A stretch of 64,000 bases of DNA, taken from Daphnia carinata. Lineage: Eukaryota > Arthropoda > Branchiopoda > Diplostraca > Daphniidae. Where the stretch lies: contig NC_081334.1 of the NCBI RefSeq assembly GCF_022539665.2, positions 5,302,424 to 5,366,423 of the forward strand. The letters are read 5' to 3'. Of this stretch, positions 45,624 to 58,358 are shown in pieces (position 1 is the first letter of the stretch; every line of letters begins with the position of its first letter). A program made the position numbers and the translations under genes. The notes under the pieces are model-generated. The model saw only the letters and a program-made list of their open reading frames with translations. It made no database searches and was not told where the DNA came from.

Positions 45624-47284
45624 TGTTTCAAAACAACAGTGCACCGTTCGGATTTAATGACAGAGATTGTTATGATATACGACTATTTGTTGCTAAACTT
45701 AAAGGACGAAATCACCATAAATTTTGAACTCGCTGTCAGTAGGCATGCTATTCTATCGGTAAAGCCTGAAACCAGTTCAAACGTGAAAATCCCTGGTGGT
45801 GATGGGCGGGTCTTTGGCTAGAACTGATGTCAGCGCCACCGTTGGATTAAAACTAGAATCGACCCAATTTGAAATTGTAATCTAATTGTGATATCTGTCA
45901 TTCCGTTACATTTTAAATCCCACTTATAATTACCATGGGAAACTGAAAGCTAATCCTGCTGCACCAAGCTACTCACCAAGTAATACTTCCCGCTTTGGCT
46001 GTTGGAGGTAATCTTACACTGACTAGAAAAAAATTAACCGTCTTTTAAACAAACGAAACATGTCTGCGCACCAATGTAATTATGAAAATATCATTATAAC
46101 AAATTTACCGCAATCAGCGTTCAATTTTGCAAATATTTTGTGATTTTCAACCAATTCCAATGAGCGACAGTTTTTGCAGGTACAAATTTTAAGCCCGACA
46201 AAATAAGTGTGTTTTTTTACGTTTAATTAAAAAACTGTACAGCCAATTAAAAAATAAACTTGATTTTCGCGATCAGCGTTTAATCCTGAATCGGTTTCAT
46301 GTATTTTAAGCCAAGTTTAACTAAAAATGAAAAAGTGGATAAAAAGCGCTATAACGTACTGGCGCGCTAGGTTTTTGCATGTACAAATTTTAAGCCCGAC
46401 AAAAAATATAAGCCCGACTTTTGTATTTTTGACGTAAAACGATCAAACTTGGCCTAAAATATATGAAATCGATTCAGAATTAAACGCTGATCACGGAAAT
46501 CAAGTTTATTTTTCAATTGGTCATCCGACTGGAGCCGACAATCCGGCTGGAATCCATGCGCCGTCAATAACGGCGGATGCTCACACCTGTGCCTTGCTCT
46601 GCCAGCTGGATCTAATGGCAGTTCGTCGCTTCGGTCACAAACAACGGCTTCGTCTACAACAGTTGCATCGTCCTCTTCATCAGCTTTGTCGGCAGCTACA
46701 ACTATATCTGTTTCTATATATAGCTATTTCACTATATTCTGTGATTTCTATGGCAATCCGTTTTACCCAAAATAAAAATAAAATATATTGGCCTTTTTTC
46801 TGTTTTACTGCTATTGCCATCTACCGGTCACATTTCTAGTTAATTTAGTTAACGAAAATTCATCATACTCCATTTTAGAATAAACTAAAGGAAAAGAGCA
46901 AGAAATTAAAGTGTGTTCCCCCAAGTACTACGCTTTTTTTCTTTTTTAAAAAGTTAAATCTTGATTTGGATGATTACTTTAAATTTGTTTAAAAACATTT
47001 AATTTGTGACGGATAAAGTTTCTCGTAATGACCTTTGCGTCCACAAGAGGCGCCTTAAACCGTGGCTCATCGGGCAGTTGTTTTTTCAGGCATATTTCTA
47101 GATTGGCTTAGCGCGTGCAGTCTGCCTTCCTCGCTCGATTTTGCTTCTTGACCACGTGGCTTTGGCGATTTTTGGCGTTTAATTTACTCATTTTTCAACG
47201 CTTTTCAAGGTGTGCTAATAGATAATAATTAATAGCTGATACTAATGTTTGAATAATTTTGAGTTGGACAAATTTTTTTGTCTT
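45624..47284. repeat. Intergenic DNA with dispersed repeats of the palindrome border family
   Basis: Segments at about 46080-46530 and 46740-46830 match the AT-rich border repeat of the palindromes (CAGCGTTTAATCCTGAATCG, AAGCCCGACAAAA, ACTGGCGCGCTAG, TGGCAATCCGTTTTAC). A short insert with a different composition, rich in CAGC/CGTC trinucleotides, lies at 46525-46720. This looks like an old solo or deleted copy of the element. The CLP1 promoter should be within the first 300 bases. Confidence 0.5.
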
Positions 47285-48785
47285 TGAAAGATTAGGAGGT
47301 GGAAGTCGTACTTGCCATGAGGTAAGAAAAATAAAAATACTATTCGGGTTAGTACATTCAAGTCTGGCTAAACCATAGTTATTAAACAGTTTGGAAAAGG
47401 ACATTTTTCCATGGAATGCCCACAAGGAGGAGGTGGGAGTCGAGCATGTAGGTGTCATAAGGTCAATATGAGACTTGTATCTAGTTTTCTTTTATTAAAG
47501 TTTAGTGTTCATTTCCAACCAAGAAGTGGTCCATGTAGCAAGGGATTTTCCACAAGGAGGGGTCATTGGTGGCAGCAAGTGTTACAATGTAAACATCAAT
47601 TGTATCTTCACAAAAAATATTTTATGTTCCAGTGTTCATTGTCTTACCCCTAGTGTCATGAAGTTGGCCACACCTCAAAAGGCTGTACGTATCTATTCGT
47701 GAATTGACGAAAAACGGAAAGCCGCGTGAACAATACATTCCGGAAGCTGTGACAAGCGATGAAAAGGAACTGTTTAAGTGGGATCGTCTGTGGGGAACGC
47801 TTTAACAATTTTGATAAAGTCGTTCTCCATCGAATCCAGGTAAGCCATTTTTCGAAACAGTATTTAATGATTTGAAAATATCTATTGGGTTTGCTTCAGG
47901 TTACAGGAAAAGATGTACCTCAATACATAAAATCACTCGAAAAAGGCGGCCTGCGCCCACTACTACTTCAAAACATTAAGAATTCTGGCTACATAAAACC
48001 AACACCTGTACAGAAAGCTTCAGTTGCAGTTAGTCCTTGTTCTTGCCAAAAGATATTTGATTGCTTGTGCTGTCACGGGCTCCGGCAAAACGGTAATCCA
48101 ATTCATTAACGCTGTGTAATTCTGAAACCTTGATGCCCTCGTACTAACTTGATTCGAATGGGTCGGTATGAACTGGGTAAGTTGAGGTAAAAGTAATTTT
48201 GAGTGGGCACGTCGGTGATTGCGACTGCTAAAAGGTCCAATTGCATCTAAGATACTCAACAAACCCTTCGTGATATTCGTTGATTAAGTCATCTAAAATT
48301 TCACATTTCTTCATATAGGCGGCGTACTTGGTACCGGTTATGAACATATTGTTAGAACAAGGTGTTGCTGGTGCGTCGCCGCCATGGTCCAAAAGCCAGA
48401 AGTTGTAATTGTCGCACTTACTCGTGAATTTTCGATTCGAATTCACCGCGGGTCGTGTAAATTCTCCTACAATTCGGTTTTAAAATCTGTCATTATATAT
48501 GAAGGTACTGTCGCGAGCCATCAGCGGTCAAATCTTCAAGCTGGGTGCAATACTCTTGTCGCGACCGCGGGGCGACTCGAGGATTTTCTCAACCGTGGAG
48601 TATTTTACTTCTCGACGGCCAGGTTTTTAATTTTGGACGAAGCTGATCGAATGCTTTATGGTTTTCGGTCCCGATATTGAAAAACTTGTCAGCCATCCAA
48701 CGATGCCTACGAAAGTATGTTCTCGATGGCTTTTGAGTATGAGATTTGACTGATGTAATGCTATTTGTTTCTCTGTAGGGAATCC
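47285..48785 (+). pseudogene. vasa-like DEAD-box helicase relic with zinc knuckles
   Basis: Degenerate pieces of a vasa-type gene lie in order. Zinc-knuckle remnants GHFSMECPQGGGGSRAC (about 47400) and VARDFPQGG (about 47530) come first. Then GKPREQYIPEAVTSDEKELF (47720), VTGKDVPQYIKSLEKGG (47899), SGYIKPTPVQKASVAV, and a Q-motif to P-loop segment CAVTGSGKT (about 48070). Last come PEVVIVALTREFSIRIHRGS, SHQRSNLQAGCNTLVATAGR and FLILDEADRML (to 48655). Stops and frameshifts break it repeatedly, for example before 47805 and at 48670. Introns are still present (GTAAGCCATT..TTCAG at 47839-47898), so it came from DNA-level duplication and not from a processed transcript. It stops at about 48790, where polymerase delta sequence begins. 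Confidence 0.8.
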
Positions 48786-50070
48786 GTCGTGTTTGTATGT
48801 TTACGGTTTCACTGGCGCCCAAGTAGGAAAATTGCCTTGTCTGGAAATTTCGCAAAGTGTGACGGCGTTTGGCAGAACTATGATTGAGAAAACAAGAGAG
48901 GATGTGGAGTCTAAATTTTGCGTCGAGAATGGCTATGCCCATGACGCCAAAGTAATATCCCTGGATTGTGAATAATTATTTGCAGAAGTACTGACTAATG
49001 GATTTTCTTTTAATTTAATATCACGTCAGGTAATCTATGGTAACACAGATTCCGTAATGGTGAAATTCGGTGTACCCACGGTGGCCGAAGCCATGGAATT
49101 AGGCCGAGAAGCTGCCGCATTTGTGTCGGCAAAATTTGTCAAACCCATTAATTTGGAATTGGGAAAAGTCTATTACCCCTATGTATTGATCAACAAAAAG
49201 AGGAAATTACGGTTCTGATTTATAAAGACTTGTTAGATGAGATACCAGTTGTACTGACTGTTTCTGTCTTCACAGGTATGCAGGATTGTATTGGACCAAA
49301 CCTGAAAAGTTTGACAAAATGGATTGTAAGGGTATAGAAACCGTTCGTCGTGATAATTGTCAACTCGTTGCCAATCTTATCAATAGCTGTCTGCAGAAAA
49401 TTTTGATGGAGCGGTAAACAAAAAGTCATCAATTTTAGTATTCGAAGTTTGAGGGTTTGATATTTTCTCATAGAGACCAGGATGGAGCCTTAGAATACGC
49501 TAAACAAACAACTTCCGACTTGCTGTGCAACAAAGTCGATATCTCACTTCTGGTGATTACCAAGGTAGAGCGTAACTATGTTTTGGAATACTGTGATTTT
49601 ATCCGTTTGCCTTCTTTTATAAAAAAGGAGCTGACTAAAACAGATACAGACTACGCCAGCAAACAGGCACGTGTGGAACTAGCTCACAAGATGCGTAAGC
49701 GAGATGCTGGTACAACCCCAAAATTAGGGGATCGAGTTCCGTTTATCATTATCGCAGCTGCTAAAAATACACCAGCCTACCTCAAGGTTCGTCTTTGGAT
49801 TTCAAGGGATTCAATTTCTTTATGCTCTCGAAGAGAAGTTTAATCGTTTATGGACAGAATGACAACGGTGCCAGGGAAATCTCAACGAAGAGATTCTTTG
49901 TTCCAAGTAAATAGTTTGAGTGATATCATAATCATGTTACATACTTAATACTAATCATTTGTCAAATTTAGCCGAGATTGCCCCATCTTTTATTTGAGGA
50001 CAAAAATTAGAAAAGATCTCACGGAACAGGATAAACTTATGAAAAGATTCGGCCTACCCTGACAACCTAC
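48786..50070 (+). pseudogene. DNA polymerase delta catalytic subunit relic (3' part)
   Basis: Blocks match the C-terminal half of POLD1: [40 protein letters not shown] (motif C, intact YGNTDS), [79 protein letters not shown], and the zinc-ribbon end [20 protein letters not shown] ending FGLP at about 50060. The donor after INKKR is lost (GG/GA instead of GT). About 130 residues between PAYLK and FNRLW are missing, and a TGA interrupts WTE-QRCQGN. No functional enzyme can be made. Confidence 0.85.
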
Positions 50071-52000
50071 CGCTCTCGTCAATGATGGTGCATACAGGTA
50101 ATGGTTTGGCTTCTGTAAAATAGATTGAAAACAATTAATTACACTACTCATTGTTCAGTAAGTTCCCCATAACCAAAAGATTTTAATAAAAATTGTGTAT
50201 AGCGTCGTAAGAGTCTCGGAGGGAGTAGGCGGTAAAATGCGTGATGTCATGTAATTCCGTATTTTGAAAAACGAATGTTGATGGCATTAGTAAGTATATG
50301 TATAAGTTATTATTAGAAACGTCACGTTGTTGCGAATGATCCAGTCGGCGAAACATCGTACGAACTAACGCACATTGAATTAATTAGATTAAGTTCTTAG
50401 TCTTTCTGTTTTTGTTTTTTTTGTGGTTTATTTCAATATCTAGATTTTTTTCTTCCCATCCCATTTAAAAATTTTTTTCATTAGCAACAAATTTTACTTC
50501 CATTTGATTTATTTTTTTCTTTCCTTTTTTTCTTTTTATTACTGCCACCCGCGAAAGATGTAGCAAATTTGCAATAGATTTAAATTCATAATTTTTTTTA
50601 AAATTCAGTAATTAATTCATTTGTAATTTGATTTTACTTTTTAGGAAGTGCTAATTTATACAAACTCATTATTCTTAACGCCCAATTAAAGTCGTATTTG
50701 TCAAACAAAATGTTTGCTTTAGTCTCGTAGGGGGCTAGTCGCTAGGTGGCCCAGGTGCTGTGCTGAGCTGAGCTGAGCTGCTGATGGCAACATTTAACAT
50801 GGCGTCGTAGCGGCTGGTTATATCACGGCAGCCGAACGTGGCAGACCTTCCTTTTTGTAGGTGAAATTGAAGGGAGGAACTGCAAATGCTCGGCGACATC
50901 TTGTACGAACGATGTGGTCTGACGAACACCTTGCCAAGGTGACCATGCATTACCTTTGAGTGTATTTAAGGTATACCATTTACTTGCTTTGTTACAGCTA
51001 GGTTTTTAACTTGTGCATCATAACGATTTTGAATTGGGTATGTTGCAAGTCGGTAGATTTGCTCCGCAGTTTCCCGGATACCAGCATCCTGCTTCGCGAG
51101 AACTACTCTACGTTGTTCTGGGGGGCTTAGACGAACATCTGAATCCGATTTTGAAGAAGTCTTGCATCGATGGTCACTTGACAAAATATAGGTGAAATAG
51201 CAAGTTTTTTTTATTAGCAAGGTTCATTTGTGTTCCAATTCATTTTATTTTTCAGGAAGCTACACATGAATGTTGGGTATTTTATCATAAGTAGAATACA
51301 GAAAGATTCTGTAGTAGTATATTTCTTTAGTTGGGTATTGAAATTAGCTATGATATGTCTGGGGTCCGATGGGGTTTCAGTTGCAATTGATCCTACTTGT
51401 TACTTATCACTGCCAATGTCAGTCGAAAAGGAAGTACCAGTTGACCTGTATCTGGCTTATATGAATCTTTTAGCAGAAAGTTTTCTGCTTTCAAGGGATT
51501 CGAAGAGTTTGCAAAATATTATGTCACTAGGATTCCACAGTTTTACGTAATTCAATTGGCTAGAAATTTATACACTAATTCTTGTTTTATTTTTCTAAAG
51601 GCAGATTCGTAATTATAAAGAATTGGGAAAGAAAATTGACGGAGGCTCAGTGCCAAACAAATTATGGTAGTTGGAATGATTACCGAAGCTCTTCGGATTC
51701 GTTTATTTCACGCGTTATAGTATTTAAAGAAAATAAACGTGTACCTGGGCCCCTTTGTATCTGTGACCCGATTTCCTCTTCACTTGTGATAATTCTGCAG
51801 CGGGTCATGCAGATACTGGGATCAGCAGAGAAGGTTAGAAGTGCGCTGCCCGGAAAGCAAATTTGGGGTAAAAGAAAAAAACTTATTCCAACTAGTAAGC
51901 CATTTCCAAATTCAACCAACAAAAAGGTACACAGTGAGATTTGTTTAACAATTATGTTTCTTTAATTGATTTTAAAATTACGAAAAGGTGGAAGGAAAAA
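50071..52000. other. Unassigned region with coding-like open frames
   Basis: Open frames on both strands, at 50735-51220 and 51230-51960, have no stop for 60-120 codons and uneven composition. On the minus strand, 50966-51220 reads DVRLSPPEQRRVVLAKQDAG, then ETAEQIYRLATYPIQNRY, which looks protein-like. I could not assign a family or a splice structure. This may be a further relic in the same duplicated block as the vasa/POLD1 chimera. Confidence 0.25.
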
Positions 52001-54177
52001 CTTCGTTCTCAGGTAGTTTTTTAGTTAAAATCCTTTTTGTGCAAATTCATTTTTGAAATTGTTTATTTCATTTTCGAATGGTTCCGTTCACATTTGTTGT
52101 TCATGTGAGATGTTGTATTTACTACTATTGTAAGATGTTTGTTTAGGAATTACTACTGTTTTGTTTATCTGGAATGTTGTGTGGGAGTCCATCTGGAACT
52201 GCTGGTCTGCAGTAAATTTGTTAGGTATATGTTAACTTTGATCAGCAAAATGTTCTGCACTAATTGTGTTTGGTTTTCTTGGTATAGGCTAGGTGATGAA
52301 GATCAATGAATCAGAAAATGTTCTGACAGTTTTAACAGTTGTGATGTGGTGTATTTCACTTCCACGCATCATGGTATTTTTATCTATCAGTTGACTTGTA
52401 TGGTTAATTTTCTGTTCGTGTAACCTCATTTCCTCTTGACTCATCTAGTAGAGGTTGGTGACCTGATACAATGAACATGGAAAAATCACCTGCGCCCACG
52501 TTGACGAAGATACCTGTACCGAAGTGCTGGAAACTAAAATTAATTTTCTTTACAATTTTGTTTCAGGCTATCTTTATCATATTTTAATAGTTTTGCGTTT
52601 ATTGATGAGTCCGCAAGCTCTTAGCTGATTTCCTCCTTTAGATACCGCCTGTCGACGATTTGACAGCCTCCCACAATTAAAGAACGTATGCCAAAAAGTA
52701 ATTGATTCAATTTAATGAATGCAATGTATACTAATTACACCATTCAAAACAATATTCCAGGCCAAAGTGAGCTCTTCCGAGTAGAAAAGTGACGGCGTAT
52801 CCATTTAATTGAAAATAGGCACAAGATAACGCACAATTAGCGCCCTTGTCTCAATGGAGAAATTTTGCCGTGGAACTTGTAACCGAAATACCATTGCAGC
52901 TGTTAAAAAAAAGAAAAGTGTATTATCATACAGATGTTGACTAACTAACAATCCAGAGATACGTCAACTTGCGAAATTTCTAGATGTGTGTGAAGCGCAA
53001 TCAGCATCCTTGTTGAACTGTGAACACAAATCATGTATTTTCCTAGAAATATCTAGGTTTTTGGATAAATAAATAAAAGAGTGAAAAAATCGGGCTCAAA
53101 AACATGTTAAATCGGTATATCTTAAAAATGCCGTTCGTGGTTTTGGTCGCTGTATTTGTTAAAATAAAATTGAAATGGTAGTAGCCAATATGGGGGGGGG
53201 GGATTCACGCTCTAAAAGTATGTTTAAAGAGTTCACATCAGTGCAGTTCCCGTCTCAAAAAAGCAAGATTTTCAATTTTGATGAATTTTTTGGTTGTTAA
53301 TTGGAAAACAAGATGACGCTGCTGTGCCACTATTTACTTGCTGACTATGTGGGAGCGGTGAAAGCTGTGTTCGAAAGTTTTTGTTAAATATGTCATATTC
53401 CCATGGAAAACTTAAGAAAATCTAATGGTGCTTCTGTACGTTTTCATCCCTGAGTGTGTTTTAGAAGTGAAGCCCACAGTATGCTTGGTGTTTATGGTAC
53501 ATGTCTTTTAATCACCTATGTCAGCTGACAAACCAAAAAACTATTAGCAACCTACTATGTTGCATCATCAAACTGTACGAGTGCTCATTGAGAGGTATAA
53601 GACTAATGTTTTGTTATCAGAATCTCATTGCCGAATTTTGCTTTTAAGGTTTAGCTCATGAAACTTCATTTGTAAAGAATACTTCCTGTTGAGGAATGTC
53701 ACCAAAGATTCAAATCCTATGAGTAGGAATACCATAATATCATTCTTCTACTCTTTAACCACTCATGGTCTTCTGTCAATCGTGATCTGAGTGGTGCACC
53801 ATTCTTACTAAGATTTAAAAATTCTTCTCTCATATTCATCTTTGTTGGAGTGTCAACTGTAACAACAGTCATTTCGGCAGTTGTAATCTCTACTTAGCCT
53901 ACCAACAGACATAGACATGTACCTCAACACAATTTCTACTGGTATTTTATATTTTTCTTATGCCTCATATAGTTTGCTTTTTTATTTAAATTGAACATTC
54001 AACCATAGAACTGCCACCTCTTAGCCGTTTGCTGCCTATTTGCTGGCCCTACAGTCTTTCTAGCCTTTGAACAGCAGAAGTAAGTCAAATTGCTTTCAAC
54101 ATTTGGTTACAACAACAATCTTATATTTCCCACTAACTAGTTCTTTTTCTTTACTTTTACGATTTAGAACAAAGCCT
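52001..54177. other. Intergenic, nothing recognised
   Basis: AT-rich sequence with a G10 homopolymer near 53190. No coding, RNA or repeat signal could be supported by eye. Confidence 0.35.
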
Positions 54178-54470
54178 TCTTCGTCTTCGCCACGCTCGTC
54201 GTCACCTCGCCCGTCATCCCGTCTTCGCTTCGGCCGTCGTCCCGTCTTCGCTTCGCCCGTCTTCGCCTCGCCAGTCGCCCCGTCTTCGCCTCGCCCGTCG
54301 CCCCTTCTTCGCCTCGTGGTCGCGCCGTCTTCACCTCGCCCGTCGCCCCTTCTTCGCCTCGCCCGTCGTCCCGTCTCCGCCTCGCCCATCGCCCGGTCTT
54401 CGCGTCGTGGCCACGCCGTCTTCGCCTCCCCTATCGCCCCTTCGTCACCTCGTGGTCGCCTCGTCTTCGT
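54178..54470. repeat. GC-rich minisatellite
   Basis: About 14 imperfect repeats of a roughly 20-bp CTTCGCCTCGCCCGTCGCCC-type unit. Both strands stay open for over 100 codons because of the composition; the minus-strand frame reads GRGEDGATTRRRRGDGRGED-like repeats. I treat these as repeat-driven and not as a gene. Confidence 0.75.
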
Positions 54471-54513
54471 GGTATGGTTGTGTTTTGTCTTATGTTGTAT
54501 TATGTCTTGCAAA

Positions 54514-54828
54514 TTAACCCGTTGGCTGCCACCCACCCACTTTGATCCCCTTTTTTTTGTAGCTTGACAGGGACGGGCCGCGCTGTTCTGCTCCATGGTC
54601 TATCTGCCATGGGGTGGAGCAGCGCCACTGCCCAAGATTGGCCGAATGGCCCCAGGCAATGCACCACAGGGAATCCCTTGACCGAGACGGCGATGTAGAC
54701 CTGGGATGTGCATTTCCGTAAAGGTCTCATCGCCGTCTCAGCCCGGCCCACCCGGCCCCCTTGGTCGCTATCCCTTTGATAGCGACAGTAGCTATTGTAG
54801 ATAGGTGGCGTGGCAGCCAACGGGTTAG
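54514..54828. mobile_element. MITE-like element with TTAA end
   Basis: About 315 bp bounded by inverted termini TTAACCCGTTGGCTGCCAC and GTGGCAGCCAACGGGTTAG. The left end carries TTAA and the right end TTAG, so the piggyBac-type TTAA duplication is intact on one side and one base off on the other. The interior is GC-rich, has no open frame of note and contains a further stem (GAGACGGCGATG with CATCGCCGTCTC). Confidence 0.6.
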
Positions 54829-54984
54829 TTTTAAGTGTATTTGTGTATGTATTGTATGTTGTGTACTGTATTTTGAATGTATGTAAAAGTGGTGGATCTG
54901 TGGGTGGAAGGAGGGACAATAAAAACGATTTTACACTATTTACTTTTTGTATTTATTATTTAGCTATACATTAGCTGATATGAG

Positions 54985-55050
54985 GATTGAACCCTAGTAT
55001 TCTAGCGTGATAAGCACACGCTTTACCATTATTCCAACCATGAACTTATG
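54985..55050 (-). tRNA. tRNA-like unit 4
   Basis: On the minus strand the A-box-like TGGTTGGAATAATGGTAAAG and B-box-like GGGTTCAATCC are separated by a central stem (AGCGTG.. and CACGCT). Acceptor pairing is not clear. Probably a tRNA-derived relic. Confidence 0.3.
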
Positions 55051-55132
55051 AACTACTAATGTGCATTCAATAATAAGCTAATGTGAATTGCATATCTATA
55101 TAGGTATCACAATCCTAAACAATATTAACAAG

Positions 55133-55204
55133 AGCAGCTATGGCATAACAGTAGTATGCTGGCCTGAGACGCAGGAAGTCTGTGGTTCGATCCCCATATC
55201 AGTA
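55133..55204 (+). tRNA. tRNA-like unit 5
   Basis: It shows TATGGCATAACAGTAGTATG (A-box-like, GCAT/ATGC D stem), loop CTGAGAC with T33, and B box GGTTCGATCCC. Acceptor strands do not pair well. Probably a tRNA-derived relic. Confidence 0.3.
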
Positions 55205-55341
55205 TAGCGGAAATTTAAAAAAAGTTGATAAAAATAATGTGTGAACACAGCGAAAACAGACAATGAAAGAAAAAAATTTTGGAAAAAATATTTTATAAAA
55301 AAAATTTTATTGACAATTCTCTGCACATTACAATTATTTTT

Positions 55342-55718
55342 GCAACTTTAAAAAGGCACGATAGCCCTTTCAAAAGTTGCCGTCAACCCAGGCAGGGGGA
55401 GACACTGCCTTGTTGACCCACCGGGGAGATTACCCGGTGATTGGCTAAGAGAAGCCGGAAGAAGAGCTGAAGATTTGGAACATTTTTACAGGAGCGATTA
55501 ACCTTTAGTTCGGATTTGTGGGTAGCCACAGAGCCCTCCGTGAACACATCATCGGACTAAGCGGACATCCACGTCCCCTTTCCGGCCAGAGCCCTCCAAA
55601 CCTCGGTATATGTTGTTTTTATATATACCGTACAGTAGGGGCATGACCCCCTACGGGCTTATTACGAGTCAAGGGGAAACGGGGCTACGGAAAGGAAGGG
55701 AGCCCAGATATGCACTTC
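55342..55718 (+). repeat. Hairpin-rich module, copy 3
   Basis: Same block as copies 1 and 2, 377 bp. It shares with copies 4 and 5 the variant GTAGCCACAGAGCCC (copies 1-2 have GTAGCCACGTCGCCC), so there are two sub-types. All stems are kept. Confidence 0.6.
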
Positions 55719-57809
55719 AATTTTTAAATAATTAATACCGTAATACGCGGGAATACACAGGCGACTGATGGAGGGAAATTCAATTCCGTACTTCAAATTA
55801 TTGTAACTTTTCGTTATCACATCCCAACCAGAAACCTTCGCAGGTTCACTATTGCTATTAATCTAAATTAAGAAAATAAAACATAGATAAGCATAAGACG
55901 TTCTTATTAATATCGCTTACATGGTACATAAATTCATCATCTGCCATATTCCTGTAGATTCATGGCAGGAGCTTCTAAAAGGCTATACAGTTGTAAATGA
56001 TCACCATAGCCAAAACTTGAATACGAAAGTTTGCGAGAACCTTTCGTGTTGGCCACAGAGACCTTCCATGGGCTTTCCGATTGGACGTTCCATGCACCTT
56101 AAAAAAAAAAAGAAAGGTTACATAGTTGGTTGTTTTGATCACTAAACGTGAAGGTAAAGAAGGTCCATGGTCTCGGCAGTCTTGACGACAATTTCCATTA
56201 TAACCTCATATCACCTGATTTTATGGAAAAAGAATTTCGTAGGCGACAGTTCAGAATAGAAAATGGTTGCATTCAAATCTTTTGACAGGTGGGATTAAGG
56301 AATGTCGCCTTAGGGAGTGCAAACCGCGATTTTCAAAACAATTAAATGCTTGTTAGGCATTGAAAGATTGCTGGCTGACGCAGACAATCGTTTGGGACAT
56401 GATTAATGAGCTGCTTTGTGGATAAAGCTCGTTTTTTTTAGTCCTCTCCAGGATGACATGAATTCCAGCATGTTCTACACATGTATCAGCACTTAGCGAT
56501 ACACCAATTAAAACAATAAAAAAATGTAAAATAGTACCACCTTTTAATGTTTTTGACTCCATGATTCATCTTCGTTGCAATTGTGAAGGCAAGACAACTG
56601 ACCTATGGTGATTTATTCATCGCACTTGCCATAACCGTTTTCCCAATGTATCAGCTATTCTGCCAACAGTAGTTTACTAATACAACATTGACGATTAAAA
56701 TTAGAAAACTAAACAAACTCAGCAGAAAAGCTTTACCAGGGAGTATCATCTTGAATGTTGACGAAGAATCCTTGGTTTATTATGTACATGGCAGAATATC
56801 CACATTGCCTGGATGGCGCAATCCTTTGTGTAATCACACAAATAGTAACTAAAACATATTGAATTGAAACAAAATTTTAATGAAGTTTTACACAACAGCC
56901 GGCTGCACCTCTGAATTCCAAAACTACGTCTACACATTCATATCAAGCTTTTCGAGCATGTCTCACCTTTGGCATTTGTTCAAATCATTCCTTCAAAAAT
57001 TTTTAATAAATGTAAATAAAGTAAACAATTGATATTTATGTGACGTCGGAGTACCATTTGGCTGTCAAGCATTCCATACAAGATAGGCATTTTGAAGAAT
57101 CAGTGGCAGCAATCAAGTGCTACAATTTGAATATGGGCTAGGTGTTATAGTCACTGAGGGCTCTCAATCCCCAAACTGAACCTTGCTCACTGATGTGACA
57201 ATCTATAAAAGGATTTAAATCTTAATTAATGAGATATGCAGGATACTGTATAAAATTATAGTAAAGATGGTACCAAATGCTGAGTTACTAGAAATTTTGC
57301 CTGGGAAATCTCCAACTGACCATGTGAAACAGAAATCAGCTGTACTGCATTTGCAAATCCATTGTTCAAGTAACCATATCCAATCCATATCTGAAGGAAT
57401 GAATGAGAAAATTAAATAGGAATCTGGCCGCTAGATGGCCATAGCTGTAAAAAAGAGGGGGTTAAAATGGATTGCCATAGATTGCATCAAACTTACCCAT
57501 TCGGCAACTCAAGTGTGGATATGTTTTTCTTTGATAATTATTTTATTTTGCTAGTATGTCTGGTAAACTGCAATCGTGCCCAATATTTTCGCCTTTGCAT
57601 TTTAGGTCAACTCTTAGGTGATCTATACCTGATCCTGTGTTTTAAAGTGATCTGCTTTCACAGCTACATTTCTGTGTTCTTTTCCGTTGGTCTATGGTTG
57701 TGAATTGAGGCAAGTATATCTATTACGCTATGTCACTAAGTACTATAGGGAAGGGAATAACTGAAGTTGATTGAGATCTATTCTGATTCTCCTGATATCC
57801 ATCTCAACA

Positions 57810-57905
57810 GGTTTTTATTTGCTTTTCAACATCCATTTCATAGTGGGACGTATGGCTTTGATTAATATTGCCATAAAGACTGCCGAAAATGGGTGTGGTA
57901 CGGAA
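57810..57905 (+). pseudogene. Fragment like RNA polymerase III largest subunit (AMVKTAE region)
   Basis: The plus strand reads FNIHFIVGRMALINIAIKTA then ENG, which parallels the segment [23 protein letters not shown] of RPC1-type subunits as I remember it. It lies directly upstream of the point where palindrome 2's left arm begins. It is a captured gene piece, too short to be functional. Confidence 0.5.
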
Positions 57906-58234
57906 ACCCAGAAATGTGATGAGTTCAACATCAAACATGGATTAGGTACTTTTCGGTTTTTTGTCTATCAAAATAGTATTTTTAATGCTATTATTTTGCA
58001 TTCACAGAATTTTAGTGGGGGGATCAAGTCAAGTCTGGAAGTGTTACAGGATGGAAGAGTGAGCCTACAGTTGATAAAACACTGAGAGTGCATTACCATT
58101 AAGGTATGAGGTAAAGTAATAGAGTATGCACATTGTCTAATGAGAAGTACCATCTTGTGTAAATGAATCTTGTATAACAGCAATCTTTTATAGTTCTGTC
58201 ACAGCTAGAAGCCTCAAATAATTCTGCTTCTCTT

Positions 58235-58358
58235 GCCAAACAACAACTTATCCTTTACGTTCAGAGTGTTGGTGAAGCTGGGTACTTAATGGCCCTAAAG
58301 ATGTTTCACTTTGCTGGCATTGCAGCGATGAACATCATACATGGAATCTTAAGGTATG
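58235..58358 (+). pseudogene. RNA polymerase III largest-subunit-like fragment, best preserved copy
   Basis: The frame reads LYVQSVGEAGYLMALKMFHF then AGIAAMNIIHGILR before a GTATGA donor-like site. I recall [31 protein letters not shown] as the RPC1 segment at the trigger loop/bridge region, so roughly half the positions match, including FHFAG and MNI. No intact frame extends either side. Confidence 0.6.

Larger units (their letters stand above)
54829..57884. repeat. Diverged partial copy of the palindromic repeat family
   Basis: Order: two tRNA-like units (54980-55050 minus, 55133-55204 plus), hairpin module copy 3, then about 2 kb that resembles the arm at 20730 onward only in patches (for example CCCAACCAGAAACCTTCGCA against CCCCAACCAAGAATCTTTTC). 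Several unrelated short open frames are present. It seems to be an older member of the family, lacking the 154-aa gene. Confidence 0.5.

Noticed and set aside
54067-54919. Open frames of 139-166 codons on both strands
   Set aside because: They arise from the GC-rich minisatellite and the MITE, which lack stops by composition. No start context or family resemblance.
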